A stretch of 64,000 nucleotides of DNA, from assembly GCA_021824175.1 (NCBI GenBank), contig JAKALP010000004.1, positions 186,001 through 250,000 of the forward strand, read 5' to 3'. The stretch is from Deltaproteobacteria bacterium. GTDB taxonomy: Bacteria; Desulfobacterota; Desulfobacteria; Desulfobacterales; Desulfosarcinaceae. Position numbers and translations under genes: made by a program. A model generated the notes under the pieces. That model was not told the DNA's origin. It did no database searches and worked only from the letters and a program-made list of their open reading frames with translations. Shown here piece after piece: positions 17,409-26,378 of the stretch (its first letter is position 1; each line of letters starts with the position of its first letter).

Positions 17409-18986
17409 ATGACCACACGCGACCACATCCTGGCCATCGACAACGGCACCCAAAGCCTCAAAGCCATGATCTTTGATCTGCAGGGAAAAATGCGGGGCAA
17501 GGTCCAGGTGCCTTTTGAGCCCTATGTTTCTCCCCAACCCGGCTGGGCCGAGCAGGACCCGGCCCTCTTTTGGCGCACCTTGTGCGAAGCGTGTCAGCGG
17601 CTCTGGCAAAAGGGCACATTGTTCAAGGAGGCTATTGCCGGCGTTGCCTTGACTACCCAGCGCGCAACGGTGATCAACATGGGCGCGGACGGTCGCCCCC
17701 TGCGGCCGGCCATTGTCTGGCTGGACCAGCGCAAAGCCAAAGGCTTGGCGCCCATGAAAGGCCCCTGGGCCTGGATTTTCCGCCTGACCGGTCTGAGCGG
17801 TACAATTAACTATCTGCGCTCCGAAGCCGAGGCCCACTGGCTGGCGTTGCATGACGGCGATGTGTGGCGGCGCACCCATAAATATCTGCTGCTTTCCGGC
17901 TACCTGACCTTTCAGCTCACAGGGGAATATGTGGATTCCGTGGGCTGCCAGGTCGGATATATTCCATTCAACTATAAACTGCTGCGCTGGGCGCGCTGGT
18001 GGGATTGGCATTGGCCGGCCTTGCCGATTCAGGAAACCATGCTGCCCCGGCTGGTGGCGCCGGCCCAAGTCTTGGGCCAAATCTCGGCCCAGGCGGCCCG
18101 TGAAACCGGTATTCCCGCGGGATTGCCCCTTATTGCCGCGGCGGCGGATAAAGCATGCGAAGTCATCGGCTCAGGGGCCCTGGAAAACCACATCGGCTGT
18201 TTGAGTTACGGCACCACGGCCACCATCAATGTCACCCACCGGCGCTACGTGGAGCCCATCCGGCTGCTGCCGGCGTATCCTTCGGCCGTTCCCCAGCACT
18301 ACAATGTGGAAGTAGAAGTTTTTCGCGGCTACTGGATGGTGGAGTGGTTCAAGCAGCAATTCGGCCATCTGGAGCAAGAGGCCGCCAGGCAGCAAGGCGT
18401 GACGGCTGAAGCACTGTTTGAAAAATTGCTCGAACAGGTGCCGCCCGGCGCCATGGGCTTGATGCTGCAACCGTACTGGAGCCCTGGGCTCAAATTCCCT
18501 GGCCCCGAAGCAAAAGGAGCGGTGATTGGATTTGGCGACGTGCATACCCGCGCCCATCTTTACCGGGCTATCCTGGAAGGCTTGGCTTATGCCCTGCGCG
18601 AAGGCCGGGAGCGGCTGGAACGGCGCACCGGGACTCGCATTACTACCTTGCGGGTCTCGGGCGGCGGCAGTCAAAGCGACCAGGCCCTGCAACTTACCGC
18701 CGATATCTTCGGTCTGCCTACGGTCCGGCCCCACTTGTACGAAACCGCCGGTCTGGGTGCGGCCATCGACGCGGCCGTGGGCCTGGGACTTCACTCGGAT
18801 TTTACTTCCGCTGTTCAAGCCATGACCCATACCGGCCGCTTGTTTGAACCCGACCCGGTTCAGCAGCGCCAGTACGAACGTCTCTATCACGAAGTATACA
18901 AACAGATGTACAAGCGCCTGCGTCCGCTCTATGAACGCATCCGGAAGATCACGGGCTATCCGCCTGATCCGGCAGCACTCAAATAA
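17409..18986 (+). CDS. FGGY-family carbohydrate/polyol kinase
   Basis: A 525-residue sugar-kinase-fold protein. The phosphate-1 loop is [16 protein letters not shown] at residues 9-24, and [11 protein letters not shown] is the family's substrate-loop pattern. The ATP-site motifs [10 protein letters not shown] and [20 protein letters not shown] are clear. It should phosphorylate a polyol or sugar with ATP. It follows glpD, which suggests glycerol or a related polyol, but it differs from true GlpK: the substrate-loop region reads [15 protein letters not shown] where GlpK has a longer conserved 'VWqDrRT' block. Substrate therefore open; the family call is secure. Confidence 0.85.
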   Translation: MTTRDHILAIDNGTQSLKAMIFDLQGKMRGKVQVPFEPYVSPQPGWAEQDPALFWRTLCEACQRLWQKGTLFKEAIAGVALTTQRATVINMGADGRPLRPAIVWLDQRKAKGLAPMKGPWAWIFRLTGLSGTINYLRSEAEAHWLALHDGDVWRRTHKYLLLSGYLTFQLTGEYVDSVGCQVGYIPFNYKLLRWARWWDWHWPALPIQETMLPRLVAPAQVLGQISAQAARETGIPAGLPLIAAAADKACEVIGSGALENHIGCLSYGTTATINVTHRRYVEPIRLLPAYPSAVPQHYNVEVEVFRGYWMVEWFKQQFGHLEQEAARQQGVTAEALFEKLLEQVPPGAMGLMLQPYWSPGLKFPGPEAKGAVIGFGDVHTRAHLYRAILEGLAYALREGRERLERRTGTRITTLRVSGGGSQSDQALQLTADIFGLPTVRPHLYETAGLGAAIDAAVGLGLHSDFTSAVQAMTHTGRLFEPDPVQQRQYERLYHEVYKQMYKRLRPLYERIRKITGYPPDPAALK

Positions 18987-19364
18987 GAAGCGCTACCATC
19001 AGCAATTGCGGATGGGCGCGTGTAGGGTGCACTCTGCGCCCCCTTCTTTAAGTGGAGAACATGGATTACGATTGAGAGCGCGCAGAGCGCACCCTCTGGA
19101 TGAATCCAAATTGGGAAGAAGAAGATGTCTTGGAAATTAGCGTGGAATTTGAGGCCGGCCGCCCTCAAGGTTGGAAACAGGATCCGTTTCAGCGTACAGA
19201 GCAGAATCAGATTCAGCATCCGAAGAGTATAAGGGCATCCGTGTCAATCCAGTAGCGGGCATCAGTATCCAAAAACAAGCAACCTTGAGAGCATGCCGGT
19301 TAGGCCTTGAAGCCTACTGGTAGTTAAAGCAATTTGGATGCCATGGAGCATTGATGGCCAGAAT
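18987..19364. repeat. Non-coding spacer with a TAGGGTGCA inverted pair
   Basis: The word gtagggtgcactctgcgc (about 19022-19039) is mirrored by gcgcagagcgcaccct (about 19079-19094) with about 40 bases between. The remainder contains a 51-codon open frame (19100-19255) that I do not trust and no recognisable gene. Confidence 0.5.
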
Positions 19365-19382
19365 AAGCCCGCGCGGGCTTTT
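19365..19382 (+). terminator. Possible weak terminator hairpin
   Basis: The perfect palindrome aagcccgcgcgggctt (19365-19380) can fold into a six-pair stem with a GCGC loop and is followed by only a few T residues. It lies between the FGGY kinase and the BrkB-type gene. Confidence 0.35.
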
Positions 19383-19471
19383 CACAGGTCTGGGGAGCTT
19401 TTTGGCCCCATCTGTTGTGACGCAATTTGTCAGCTTTGTGACATTCTTCGTCTATGGGGGGCACCGAGTGC

Positions 19472-20395
19472 ATGACTTACCGCCTAAAAGTCAGGATTAA
19501 GTTCTTTTTTACCGCTTTTTGGATCGCGGGGCGCAATTTCATCTGGGATGATTGCCCCATCGTGGCCGCGTCCATCTCATTTGTTTTTCTGCTGGCCATT
19601 ATTCCATTTTCAGCCCTGTTCCTTTTTTTATTGAATGCGTTCAAGAATTTGTTTCTTCCCAAACTTTTTCCTCAAAATTTGGTGGCCATTCTGGTGGAGG
19701 ATATTCGGCGCTTCATCCCATTTGTTTCAACGGAATGGCTCCAGGCGCATCTGATCGATTCGGTAGGACTGGGCTCGTTTACCACCATCAATCTGCTGAT
19801 GCTGCCCATAATTAGTGGATTGTTGTTCAAAGCCTTGGAAGAATCTTTTCGCCGCTTGTTTCGCTTGCCGCGGCGCAATCTTTTAAAAGGCCACGCGCTT
19901 TATGCATTCTTAAGCGTATTCACCATCTTGCTCTTCTTCATGGCCAATTTCATCTGGACCGTGGCCGCCGATGCCCTTGAACCCTTGCAAGTCTACATCG
20001 ACCAAAGTCCATACACCCACGACTTTTATTCGGCGGTTATCAATTACTTCACCTTCAATCAAAACAACATCATTTCCGCTTTGCTTCTGATGATTTTCTT
20101 TCTGATTACCGTGCGGCTTTTTCTCGGAGTTTCCATCAAGCTTCACCACCGGCTGATGGCAGGGGCTCTATTTATAGCCTTGTGGATGTTGGCGCGCCAA
20201 TTCTTCGGTTACTATATTCAGCATGTTTCACGGATCAATGTGCTTTTCGGCTCGCTGAGTTCGGTGTGTATTATTCTGCTTTGGATTTACTACTCTTCCC
20301 TGGCTTTGCTGTACGCCGTGGCTCTGCTGTACGTGATCCACCGCGGACCCTTCGCGGAGTGGGAAAAAGCTCCGCGCCGCAATGGCGCGTCCTAA
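19472..20395 (+). CDS. YihY/BrkB-family inner-membrane protein
   Basis: About 307 residues, with six strongly hydrophobic segments. The N-terminal amphipathic stretch RIKFFFTAFWIAGRNFIWDD is followed by PIVAASISFVFLLAIIPFSALF, as in the YihY/BrkB (formerly 'RNase BN') family. FGSLSSVCIILLWIYYSSLALLYA is the conserved last pair of helices. The biochemical role of this family is not settled. An ATG at 19454 is an alternative start; neither has a strong ribosome site. It is convergent with the rlpA-like gene across a 144-bp palindrome. Confidence 0.85.
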   Translation: MTYRLKVRIKFFFTAFWIAGRNFIWDDCPIVAASISFVFLLAIIPFSALFLFLLNAFKNLFLPKLFPQNLVAILVEDIRRFIPFVSTEWLQAHLIDSVGLGSFTTINLLMLPIISGLLFKALEESFRRLFRLPRRNLLKGHALYAFLSVFTILLFFMANFIWTVAADALEPLQVYIDQSPYTHDFYSAVINYFTFNQNNIISALLLMIFFLITVRLFLGVSIKLHHRLMAGALFIALWMLARQFFGYYIQHVSRINVLFGSLSSVCIILLWIYYSSLALLYAVALLYVIHRGPFAEWEKAPRRNGAS

Positions 20396-20403
20396 GAAAG
20401 CTT

Positions 20404-20547
20404 ACAAGCTATCTCAAAATAAAGATTTTGGGCCAAAATCGCGGCGGAGGCAAATTTTAAACCGCAGACATACTGAAGTATTTCGAGGATTTAAAATTTG
20501 ACTCCAACAAAGAGTTTGGGTCAAAAGATTATTTTGAGATAGCTTGT
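20404..20547. repeat. 144-bp imperfect palindrome between convergent genes
   Basis: The ends are a perfect 17-bp pair: acaagctatctcaaaat (20404-20420) and attttgagatagcttgt (20531-20547). The complement continues inward with few mismatches through caaattttaaa/tttaaaatttg to a small centre at atactgaagtat (about 20470-20481). A transcript from either side would fold into one long hairpin. It may act as a bidirectional terminator or be a MITE-like insertion. It has no coding potential. Confidence 0.85.
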
Positions 20548-20564
20548 AGCCTGTTTTATTGGGC

Positions 20565-21041
20565 TCAAGGATCAATGGTGATGCGCACCTTGACAACGCC
20601 ATCCTGAATCATGCCCAATTTGTGGGCGGCGGCATAGGAAAGATCAATGATGCGCGTCTTGTCTTGCGGCCCTCGATCGTTTATCCGGACCTTCACGCTA
20701 CGGCTGTTTTTTAAATTTTTGACTGTGGCCATCGTGCCAAAAGGCAGTTGGGGGTGGGCGGCCGTCAAAGCCCGTTCATCATAACGCTCGCCGTTGGCAG
20801 TGCGCTTGCCGTTGAATTTGTGGGCGTAGAAGCTGGCCCAGCCGACCTGTTCAAACCCCGGTTCGGGTTTGGTCGGAATTTGGGAAGCGCAGCCTGTGAG
20901 GACGATCATGCAAAGAAGGAGAGGCCATCGGATGTTTCGGTCCCAACTTGGGTTTAATCCTCTGGATGACAGCTTTCGAAAGTACTTCGTTTGCGCCGGG
21001 AAGGTGGATGGCCAATGGCAAAGCAATGAACTGACATGCAT
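20565..21041 (-). CDS. rlpA: RlpA-like lipoprotein (double-psi beta-barrel)
   Basis: A lipoprotein with the lipobox LTGC ([17 protein letters not shown]), followed by the RlpA double-psi beta-barrel: [33 protein letters not shown] and VRINDRGP with the catalytic-type Asp. RlpA proteins are septal lytic transglycosylases acting on denuded peptidoglycan. There is no C-terminal SPOR domain, so it is the short form. The start is uncertain: ATG 21041 has GGAGG about ten to fourteen bases upstream but gives an unusually long 34-residue tail before the signal peptide. No nearer ATG in frame was found, so a non-ATG start is possible. Confidence 0.78.
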   Translation of the reverse strand: MHVSSLLCHWPSTFPAQTKYFRKLSSRGLNPSWDRNIRWPLLLCMIVLTGCASQIPTKPEPGFEQVGWASFYAHKFNGKRTANGERYDERALTAAHPQLPFGTMATVKNLKNSRSVKVRINDRGPQDKTRIIDLSYAAAHKLGMIQDGVVKVRITIDP

Positions 21042-21079
21042 CGTTGGATTTCCCCTCCTTTCCTTCTCGTCCACGCGCC

Positions 21080-22045
21080 TTAAACCGTAATACGCCAGCA
21101 GCGGTGAATCGTTTTACGCTTGTGCTGGTAATCCTCCGGCATGGTCGCGGCGGTTATTTCTTCGATACGTGAAAATGGTAATTCTTCCATGCGCGGCGAG
21201 AAATCCTGATGGTTGGTGGAAAAGAAGATGGTGGCGCCCGGCCGCATCAAGTGCCCGGTGGCGCTGAGCAGGGCAGGGTGGTCGGCGACAATGTCGAAAT
21301 GGTCTCCGGAGCTGCGTAGGGTATAAAACGAAGGCGGGTCCACCACTGCCAGGTCAAAGCGTTGCTCTTTCTTCTGGGCTTGAGCCAGATACTCCCAGAT
21401 ATGGCTCTGGATCAGGCGATGACTGGCCGCGGGCAGATGGTTCAATTCCAGATTGCGCCGCGCCCATTGAATAGCGGTCTTGGAGCGATCCACGGAGACC
21501 GACAACCGGGCGCCACCCTTGGCCGCGTAACAGGTAAAGGCGCCCGTATAGCAAAACAAATTGAGAAACTCCTTGCCCGCGGCCATTTCGCGCACCATTT
21601 GGCGAGTGTCGCGATGATCGCCAAACAGGCCGGTATCCACATAATCCCAGGGATTGACATAAAATTTCAGATCCCTTTCGCATACTTCTATGAGTTGATT
21701 GGTGGTATCCAGCCGTTGATAGCGCATTCCATCTTTTTTGCCGTAAACCCTTTTTTTTAAATGGATCTTTTCCGGCGCTACGTCCAGGGCAGCACCCACG
21801 GCCTCCCCCATCAGGGGCAGCCATTCGGGCGTGGATTGGGTGCGCACATATTCGCCGATCACCAGGTGTCCAGCATACCAATCCACCACGGCGCGGATTT
21901 CGGGGATGTCCCAATCATAGATTCGGAAGACTTCGATGTTCTGCTTAGTCATGCGCTTACGTAAATGCTTGAATTTCTTAACGCACCGGTCCGCCAGCAT
22001 TCGGGCTTGGCGCTGGTGTTTGGCCTGTACCTTGGGATCGGTCAT
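21080..22045 (-). CDS. Class I SAM-dependent rRNA methyltransferase, RlmK-like
   Basis: A 321-residue methyltransferase resembling the C-terminal half of RlmL/RlmK (23S rRNA m7G2069) and RlmI. Marks are [17 protein letters not shown], the SAM-binding [19 protein letters not shown] around residues 161-179, and the catalytic motif VVDPPSFY. The N-terminal part ([17 protein letters not shown]) matches the RlmK-type insert before the Rossmann core. It would methylate rRNA in the cytoplasm. It runs on the same strand as the rlpA-like gene 38 bases downstream. The exact target base is not provable from sequence. Confidence 0.8.
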   Translation of the reverse strand: MTDPKVQAKHQRQARMLADRCVKKFKHLRKRMTKQNIEVFRIYDWDIPEIRAVVDWYAGHLVIGEYVRTQSTPEWLPLMGEAVGAALDVAPEKIHLKKRVYGKKDGMRYQRLDTTNQLIEVCERDLKFYVNPWDYVDTGLFGDHRDTRQMVREMAAGKEFLNLFCYTGAFTCYAAKGGARLSVSVDRSKTAIQWARRNLELNHLPAASHRLIQSHIWEYLAQAQKKEQRFDLAVVDPPSFYTLRSSGDHFDIVADHPALLSATGHLMRPGATIFFSTNHQDFSPRMEELPFSRIEEITAATMPEDYQHKRKTIHRCWRITV

Positions 22046-22443
22046 GATGGGGGTCCTTTAGGGTCTGGCCGTTGACAACATATCGTGTCGTCAGGCTGTC
22101 CCTACGGCTTATATCCTTGGGTTGCTGGCTGGGTCAAGGACGGGAATCGCTATGTGGCCAGAGTTGTTTGACATTTGGCCCACCGCCCTTAATGTCCGCA
22201 AGGAAAATGTGGCGGCCAGTATATCACAGACTGCATGGTCCGCCGCCCCCCAGGGGGTAATGCAGGTTATACAAACCTGTTTTTATATAGGAAATGATTT
22301 ACATATTTGTAAAAGCTAAAGTGTGTCCAGTTTACGGCCGATATAATGTATGCTACGGTAAATCAGGTAGTTGATCGATTGATGGGAAATGGCACGCTTA
22401 TTGATTACCTCCAGATAGAATTCAGCGAGCGAGGTTGATGACT
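22046..22443. other. Intergenic region without a recognised gene
   Basis: About 400 bases between the divergent methyltransferase and a small plus-strand gene. A TATAAT lies at 22342-22347, about 100 bases before the small gene, but without a convincing -35. No coding region or repeat family was recognised. Confidence 0.35.
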
Positions 22444-22629
22444 ATGACGACCAATGAAATCAAATGGAACGGTGAAATCTGGCGGAAAATTCTAAATAGT
22501 GTGGCCGGCAAATACGACTGTGGGGTTCGCTTTAAGATCGAAGAAGGCCGACTTGGCTTTGATGGAGATCGGGATTGTGCCGTTGAAATCATTAAAGAAA
22601 CCAAAGCCATGATTGGCACTCAAGAGTAA
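22444..22629 (+). CDS. Small hypothetical protein (61 aa)
   Basis: A 61-residue soluble protein of unrecognised family. I chose ATG 22444 because GAGG sits nine bases upstream; ATG 22438 is too close to it. Composition is ordinary and coding-like (WNGEIWRKIL, YDCGVRFKIEEG, DRDCAVEIIKETKAM), with two cysteines. A strong intrinsic terminator follows 40 bases after its stop, which supports it being a real, separately transcribed gene. No function can be assigned. Confidence 0.55.
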   Translation: MTTNEIKWNGEIWRKILNSVAGKYDCGVRFKIEEGRLGFDGDRDCAVEIIKETKAMIGTQE

Positions 22630-22668
22630 TAGGCTTCACCAAAAAGATTACTAAACCAGCTTCACAAG

Positions 22669-22702
22669 TACCCTCCGGCGGCAGCCCGGGGGGTATTTTT
22701 TT
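22669..22702 (+). terminator. Intrinsic terminator after the small gene
   Basis: The stem taccctccgg (22669-22678) pairs with ccggggggta (22686-22695, one G-T wobble) and is followed by seven T residues. Confidence 0.85.
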
Positions 22703-22816
22703 CAAAGCCGTCATACGTTGGTTTGGGCACCATATCGGGGACTGTGACCGGCATGGCTTTCGGATGTCACAACCTTGTAACTTCTCCGGATTTGGGCCGG
22801 ATCATCTTATGGCAAT

Positions 22817-23728
22817 TCACTGTGGGAGCGCTTCCTGTTCTTGAGCTGGCTTGGCCCTATTGCTGACGGGCGTGGGCCCGCTGGATTCTCCCCAATGGAT
22901 GACCTGGCGCTCAAAGTCGATTTCGTACTTCAATCCCCTTAGAAAATTCATTCCCAGCAAGCCGTGGAATCCATCGTTGGGTTCCCCTTTGTACTCCACT
23001 ATAGCGACCCGAAGATTGTTTTTTTCATAGGGGCCGACCTGAACCGATTCCAACTGGGCCACCTTGGCTTCAATTTCCATGCCGCCCACGCCTTTGGCCT
23101 TGGCGGGGTTGGTATCGTATATTCCCAACTTGTCCGCCACTTCCTGGTGCAGCACGATGCTGGTGGCCCCAGTATCGAATATCAGCTGGGTTTCCACCCT
23201 GCGGCCATCATAGGTGAGCACCACGGGCACAAAAACGCGGTTGGCCTTGATGATCACCGGGGTTTCGAAGCGGCTGGGATTTGTGCGGTCCTCATCGGGC
23301 AACTGGGCCGCGGCTTGATCCGGTTCTTCTTCCAGGTTAACCATGCGGTCCTTCTGGCCGGGCTTGAAGATTTGAATCTCATTGAGCCGCAGGTCGTCAG
23401 CGGCAGCATGATCCTCCTGAGGAGTTCCGTTTCGCCAGATAAATACGGTGTTGAGCTGCCGCAAGATGGATTTCAGCCCTTCATCCAAAGCCTTATCTTT
23501 GAAATTGGCGGTGACCGTGGTGTTGATTTCTGGGTCAATGCGCACCGTGATGCCACGCTCAGACAGCCGCCGCAACACCTCGCGCAGCGGCACGCTGTTG
23601 GCCTGGATGCTTATTTTGTCGCCGTTGATCTGCAAATCAAAGGGGGTGGCAAATGCCGCTGGGATCATCATTGCCGCGGTGAGCATGATAACCAGTACCC
23701 AAAGAATCGTCCGGATGTTCCGCTCCAT
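22817..23728 (-). CDS. Periplasmic retropepsin-like aspartic protease with an N-terminal STN-like domain
   Basis: A 303-residue exported protein. The signal peptide spans about residues 1-28 (ILWVLVIMLTAAMMIPAAFA). Residues 36-100 (ISIQANSVPLREVLRRLSER, then ITVRIDP) look like a secretin/TonB short N-terminal (STN) domain. Residues 160-285 are a retropepsin-type domain with the active-site motif IFDTGATS (Asp185) and GLLGMNFL. Single-domain retropepsins act as dimers, so this should be a periplasmic protease. The STN-retropepsin pairing is unusual. The neighbours (a small gene and a Nudix gene) give no hint of substrate. Confidence 0.8.
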   Translation of the reverse strand: MERNIRTILWVLVIMLTAAMMIPAAFATPFDLQINGDKISIQANSVPLREVLRRLSERGITVRIDPEINTTVTANFKDKALDEGLKSILRQLNTVFIWRNGTPQEDHAAADDLRLNEIQIFKPGQKDRMVNLEEEPDQAAAQLPDEDRTNPSRFETPVIIKANRVFVPVVLTYDGRRVETQLIFDTGATSIVLHQEVADKLGIYDTNPAKAKGVGGMEIEAKVAQLESVQVGPYEKNNLRVAIVEYKGEPNDGFHGLLGMNFLRGLKYEIDFERQVIHWGESSGPTPVSNRAKPAQEQEALPQ

Positions 23729-23938
23729 GGGGAGTTGCCTCTCAACTTCACAAACTGGATTACAGAAGGCGATGGGGGGGCGCTACTGTTTCGCGAATCC
23801 TCATATGCCTTCTTTTATAATTGATTCAGCGTCGCTTTGGCAAGCGCTGGAATATCACGCCAGCCGGGGTTGTATAAATGAAAATTGCTGGTATCATAGC
23901 CCCGTGACCAACTCATAATCTTTTATTTCTGGAGTGCC

Positions 23939-24475
23939 ATGAAATATTGTTCTGAGTGCGGTGCCCCGGTTCAGCTGCGGGTGCCAACCGACGATGACCG
24001 GCCGCGATACATTTGCGATGGGTGCGGACGAATTCACTATGAGAATCCCAAAATGGTGGTGGGCTGCGTCCCGGAGTGGGAAGACCGCATATTGTTGTGC
24101 CGCCGTAATATAGAACCCCAAAAGGATCTATGGACGTTGCCAGCCGGCTATCTTGAAAACGGCGAGGGGGTAGCGGATGGGGCCCGGCGCGAGACCCTGG
24201 AAGAGAGCGGTGCGATCGTAGATCATCTTGAACCCTATCTACTCATTGATATTGTCCATATTCGCCAAATCTACTTGATGTTTCGGGGCAGAATGCAGAC
24301 CCCGGAATTCAAGGTCACACCGGAGAGCGCAGAAGTGGTCCTGATGCGTGAAGACCAGATCCCTTGGGATCAACTCGCGTTCCGGGCCATTGAAAAGACA
24401 TTGCGCTACTACTTCCGGGATCGCGCCGAAGGTCGCTTTCCATTCCGTGTTCGACCGGTTGGGAAGAGGGACTAA
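23939..24475 (+). CDS. NUDIX hydrolase with N-terminal zinc ribbon
   Basis: A 178-residue protein. The N-terminal zinc ribbon uses Cys4 and Cys7 (YCSECG) plus ICDGCG near residue 24. The Nudix box is complete: GYLENGE, seven residues, then RETLEESGA (GX5EX7REUXEEXGU), at about residues 66-88. Layout resembles NudC-like or ADP-ribose/NADH pyrophosphatases with a ribbon. It hydrolyses a nucleoside diphosphate linked to X, using Mg2+. The start follows a CTGGAG site. It is divergent from the retropepsin gene and followed by AGGGACTA repeats. Confidence 0.88.
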   Translation: MKYCSECGAPVQLRVPTDDDRPRYICDGCGRIHYENPKMVVGCVPEWEDRILLCRRNIEPQKDLWTLPAGYLENGEGVADGARRETLEESGAIVDHLEPYLLIDIVHIRQIYLMFRGRMQTPEFKVTPESAEVVLMREDQIPWDQLAFRAIEKTLRYYFRDRAEGRFPFRVRPVGKRD

Positions 24476-24500
24476 GGGACAAAGGGACTAAGGGACTGAG
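24465..24500. repeat. GGGACTAA-type tandem repeat (left arm)
   Basis: Degenerate 8-base units (agggacta/agggacaa) begin within the last codons of the Nudix gene and continue past its stop. The reverse complement (cccttagtccctttgtccct) is at 24723-24742, 220 bases further on, so the two form an inverted pair around the 24604-24690 element. Confidence 0.75.
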
Positions 24501-24603
24501 TAGTACATGGCCGAAGATTTTCGATTTTTCCAATACCTGCATTGGGGAAAAATCTGAATCTTCGAGGTGCAACAAGGAATGTAGAAAAAACGGATATACC
24601 GCT

Positions 24604-24690
24604 TAAGGAAGTGCACCCTCTCCCCTGGGGGGGGGTGTATGTATAGACAGGGGAGTTAGGTAGAGCGTCGGGGTGAGGGGGCTGCGCCCC
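24604..24690. repeat. GC-rich dispersed element (copy 1)
   Basis: This holds tcccctggggggggg, then tatagacaggggagttaggt, then cggggtgaggggg. The tatagac-(c/a)ggggag-(a/t)taggta core and the 'ccctcaccccg' end are shared with 44580-44631. It contains a run of nine or more G residues. It sits between two arms of the GGGACTAA pair, so repeats are nested. Confidence 0.6.
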
Positions 24691-24720
24691 ATCTTTTAAA
24701 CGGTATATCGGATTTTTCTC

Positions 24721-24750
24721 CATCCCTTAGTCCCTTTGTCCCTTTATCTA
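24721..24750. repeat. GGGACTAA-type tandem repeat (right arm)
   Basis: The reverse complement of the arm at 24465-24500, immediately after the stop of the lipoprotein gene that ends at 24752 on the minus strand. Confidence 0.75.
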
Positions 24751-24751
24751 C

Positions 24752-25153
24752 TCATTCAAACACGGGCAGCCCGCTCTCCATAATCCAGCCCTTGGCGGTC
24801 TCGTTATATTTCCACGCCTGCTTATACTGCATGGCACGCAAAATGTTGCGATCTACTAGAAAGTATTGCAGATCTACTTCCCGTTTGGCGCTGAGCTTGT
24901 CTTCGGAGACAATCATACGGGCTGTTTTGCAATCGACGACCTTGATTTTTTTGTATTGATCAAAATTGATATCCGCTTGCCGCTTGGAGGGATCAATGAA
25001 ATCGGCCGCTCGACGCCAATCCGCGCGCATCATGGCGTAATCAAATGAACGGATGATCTCGTCCAAATCTTCCATCCGGCCTTTATCGGTGACCGAGGCG
25101 CAAGCCGAAAGAATGAGAAACAAAACACATGTCGCAAGGAATAGTTTGTTCAT
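24752..25153 (-). CDS. Small lipoprotein of unknown function
   Basis: A 133-residue lipoprotein. I chose ATG 25153 because AAGGA lies eight bases upstream. The signal peptide ends in the lipobox LSACAS (MNKLFLATCVLFLILSAC), so the mature protein begins at that Cys and is membrane-anchored. The mature part is helical and charged (MEDLDEIIRSFDYAMMRADW, then VDLQYFLVD). Aromatic-rich 'AWKYNETAKGWIMES' near the end recalls NTF2-like lipoproteins in this phylum, but I cannot prove the fold. No partner is evident. Confidence 0.7.
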   Translation of the reverse strand: MNKLFLATCVLFLILSACASVTDKGRMEDLDEIIRSFDYAMMRADWRRAADFIDPSKRQADINFDQYKKIKVVDCKTARMIVSEDKLSAKREVDLQYFLVDRNILRAMQYKQAWKYNETAKGWIMESGLPVFE

Positions 25154-25238
25154 CACTTTGTCCTTTTATTTGGTTGTCGGCATTGATTCCAGGTTAGGAT
25201 TGCTTTTCGAAATAACGGGACAACAAGAGCGAGTCAGT

Positions 25239-26378
25239 CTATGACCTCGGCAGACGGAAAGTGAAAGTAGTGCCGGTGCTCAATTCGGAAGTAAATGAGA
25301 CCTGCCCCCTTAAACACAGCTCCCCCAGCAGTTTCATGGAATAGGTGCCCAAGCCTCGGCCGAATTTGGATTTGGTGCTGAAATGGCGCTGGAAAATCCG
25401 TTTCTGAAGCGATTCATGAATATGGGCCTGATTCCAGACATGCCAGACAATGGCATCGGTTTGTGCTTCCGTGGTCAGGCGCACGGTGCCTTCCGCTGGC
25501 GAGGCTTCCAAGGCGTTGATCAGCATATTGCCGAGCACCCGCGACACCAGGATAGGATCTGTGTTCAGGGTCTGGGGCGTTTGCGGCCACTCTTCAATCA
25601 GATGCTTCTGTCGCAACTGCTGGTGACCTTTGATAATCAGATCGACTTCTCTTTTTATCTCCGCGGTCGTGCAGGGACCCTTACGAATCAACCCTTGGAC
25701 ATCTTTATGCTTGGAAAGACTGCGCTGCAAGGCGATTTCGCTGTGGATTCGCGCCGCGGCATCCCGCACCTGCAACGCGGTTTCATTGTGCGGCAGATCC
25801 GAAACCAGCAACTCGCTATAGCCGATCAAGGAGGAAAGGGCGTTGTTGATGTCGTGGAAGAACACCCGTTCGAGGTTGATCCAGAATTGCTGCTGGGTGA
25901 CGTCCTGGGCGTAGATGAGAATCCAACGTTGATCGTCGATAAGCACGGGCTGTCCCTTGATCAAAAGGCAGACATCATTGACCGTGCCGTCGGATTGGGT
26001 GCTGAGGGCGCAAACCTGCTCCTGGGTCTGATTATCCTTGATCGCAGCCATGGTGGCAATGGCCGCACCGCAAGTTCCACAATGGGGCGTTGTGCCGCAG
26101 CCGTTGGGGGGCGCTTGGGCGTGCACGCAGCGCAGACTTTCCCCCAGGCGCAGACCGAGCACTTCCTCGGGGTCGCCGACGCCGATGGCGGCCAGGAATG
26201 CATCGTTGATGGCCACGATCTGGCGCTCTTCATTCAGCACCACCAGCAAGCCAGCCAGTGTCTTGAGCAGCGTACTCATGATCATATTGTTGCTGAGGGC
26301 GGCAATTTGATCTTTCAGGCGCCGGCGCTCGGTGCGCTCCGCGGGGGCATAATAGGTTTCAATCACTTGGGGGTTCAT
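25239..26378 (-). CDS. PAS-domain sensor histidine kinase with a cysteine cluster
   Basis: A 379-residue soluble kinase with no membrane segment. ATG 26378 begins MNPQVIE; upstream in-frame text is not protein-like. The PAS domain covers about residues 38-165 and carries Cys84, Cys94, Cys100 and Cys103 (CVHAQAPPNGCGTTPHCGTC), a spacing that could hold a metal or cofactor. His175 in FFHDINNALSSLIGYSELL is the phospho-acceptor. The C-terminal ATPase has N- and G-box motifs (NMLINALEASP, GRGLGTYSMKLLGE). It lies divergent to a hybrid kinase gene, so they may belong to one signalling circuit (inference). Output regulator not in the window. Confidence 0.82.
   Translation of the reverse strand: MNPQVIETYYAPAERTERRRLKDQIAALSNNMIMSTLLKTLAGLLVVLNEERQIVAINDAFLAAIGVGDPEEVLGLRLGESLRCVHAQAPPNGCGTTPHCGTCGAAIATMAAIKDNQTQEQVCALSTQSDGTVNDVCLLIKGQPVLIDDQRWILIYAQDVTQQQFWINLERVFFHDINNALSSLIGYSELLVSDLPHNETALQVRDAAARIHSEIALQRSLSKHKDVQGLIRKGPCTTAEIKREVDLIIKGHQQLRQKHLIEEWPQTPQTLNTDPILVSRVLGNMLINALEASPAEGTVRLTTEAQTDAIVWHVWNQAHIHESLQKRIFQRHFSTKSKFGRGLGTYSMKLLGELCLRGQVSFTSELSTGTTFTFRLPRS

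Noticed and set aside
19100-19255. 51-codon plus-strand frame (MNPNWEEED...) after the FGGY kinase
   Set aside because: No ribosome site, no recognisable family and a position inside a repeat-rich spacer. It could be a remnant but cannot be supported.
22072-22319. Short overlapping plus-strand frames upstream of the 61-residue gene
   Set aside because: They have no ribosome sites and no conserved features.
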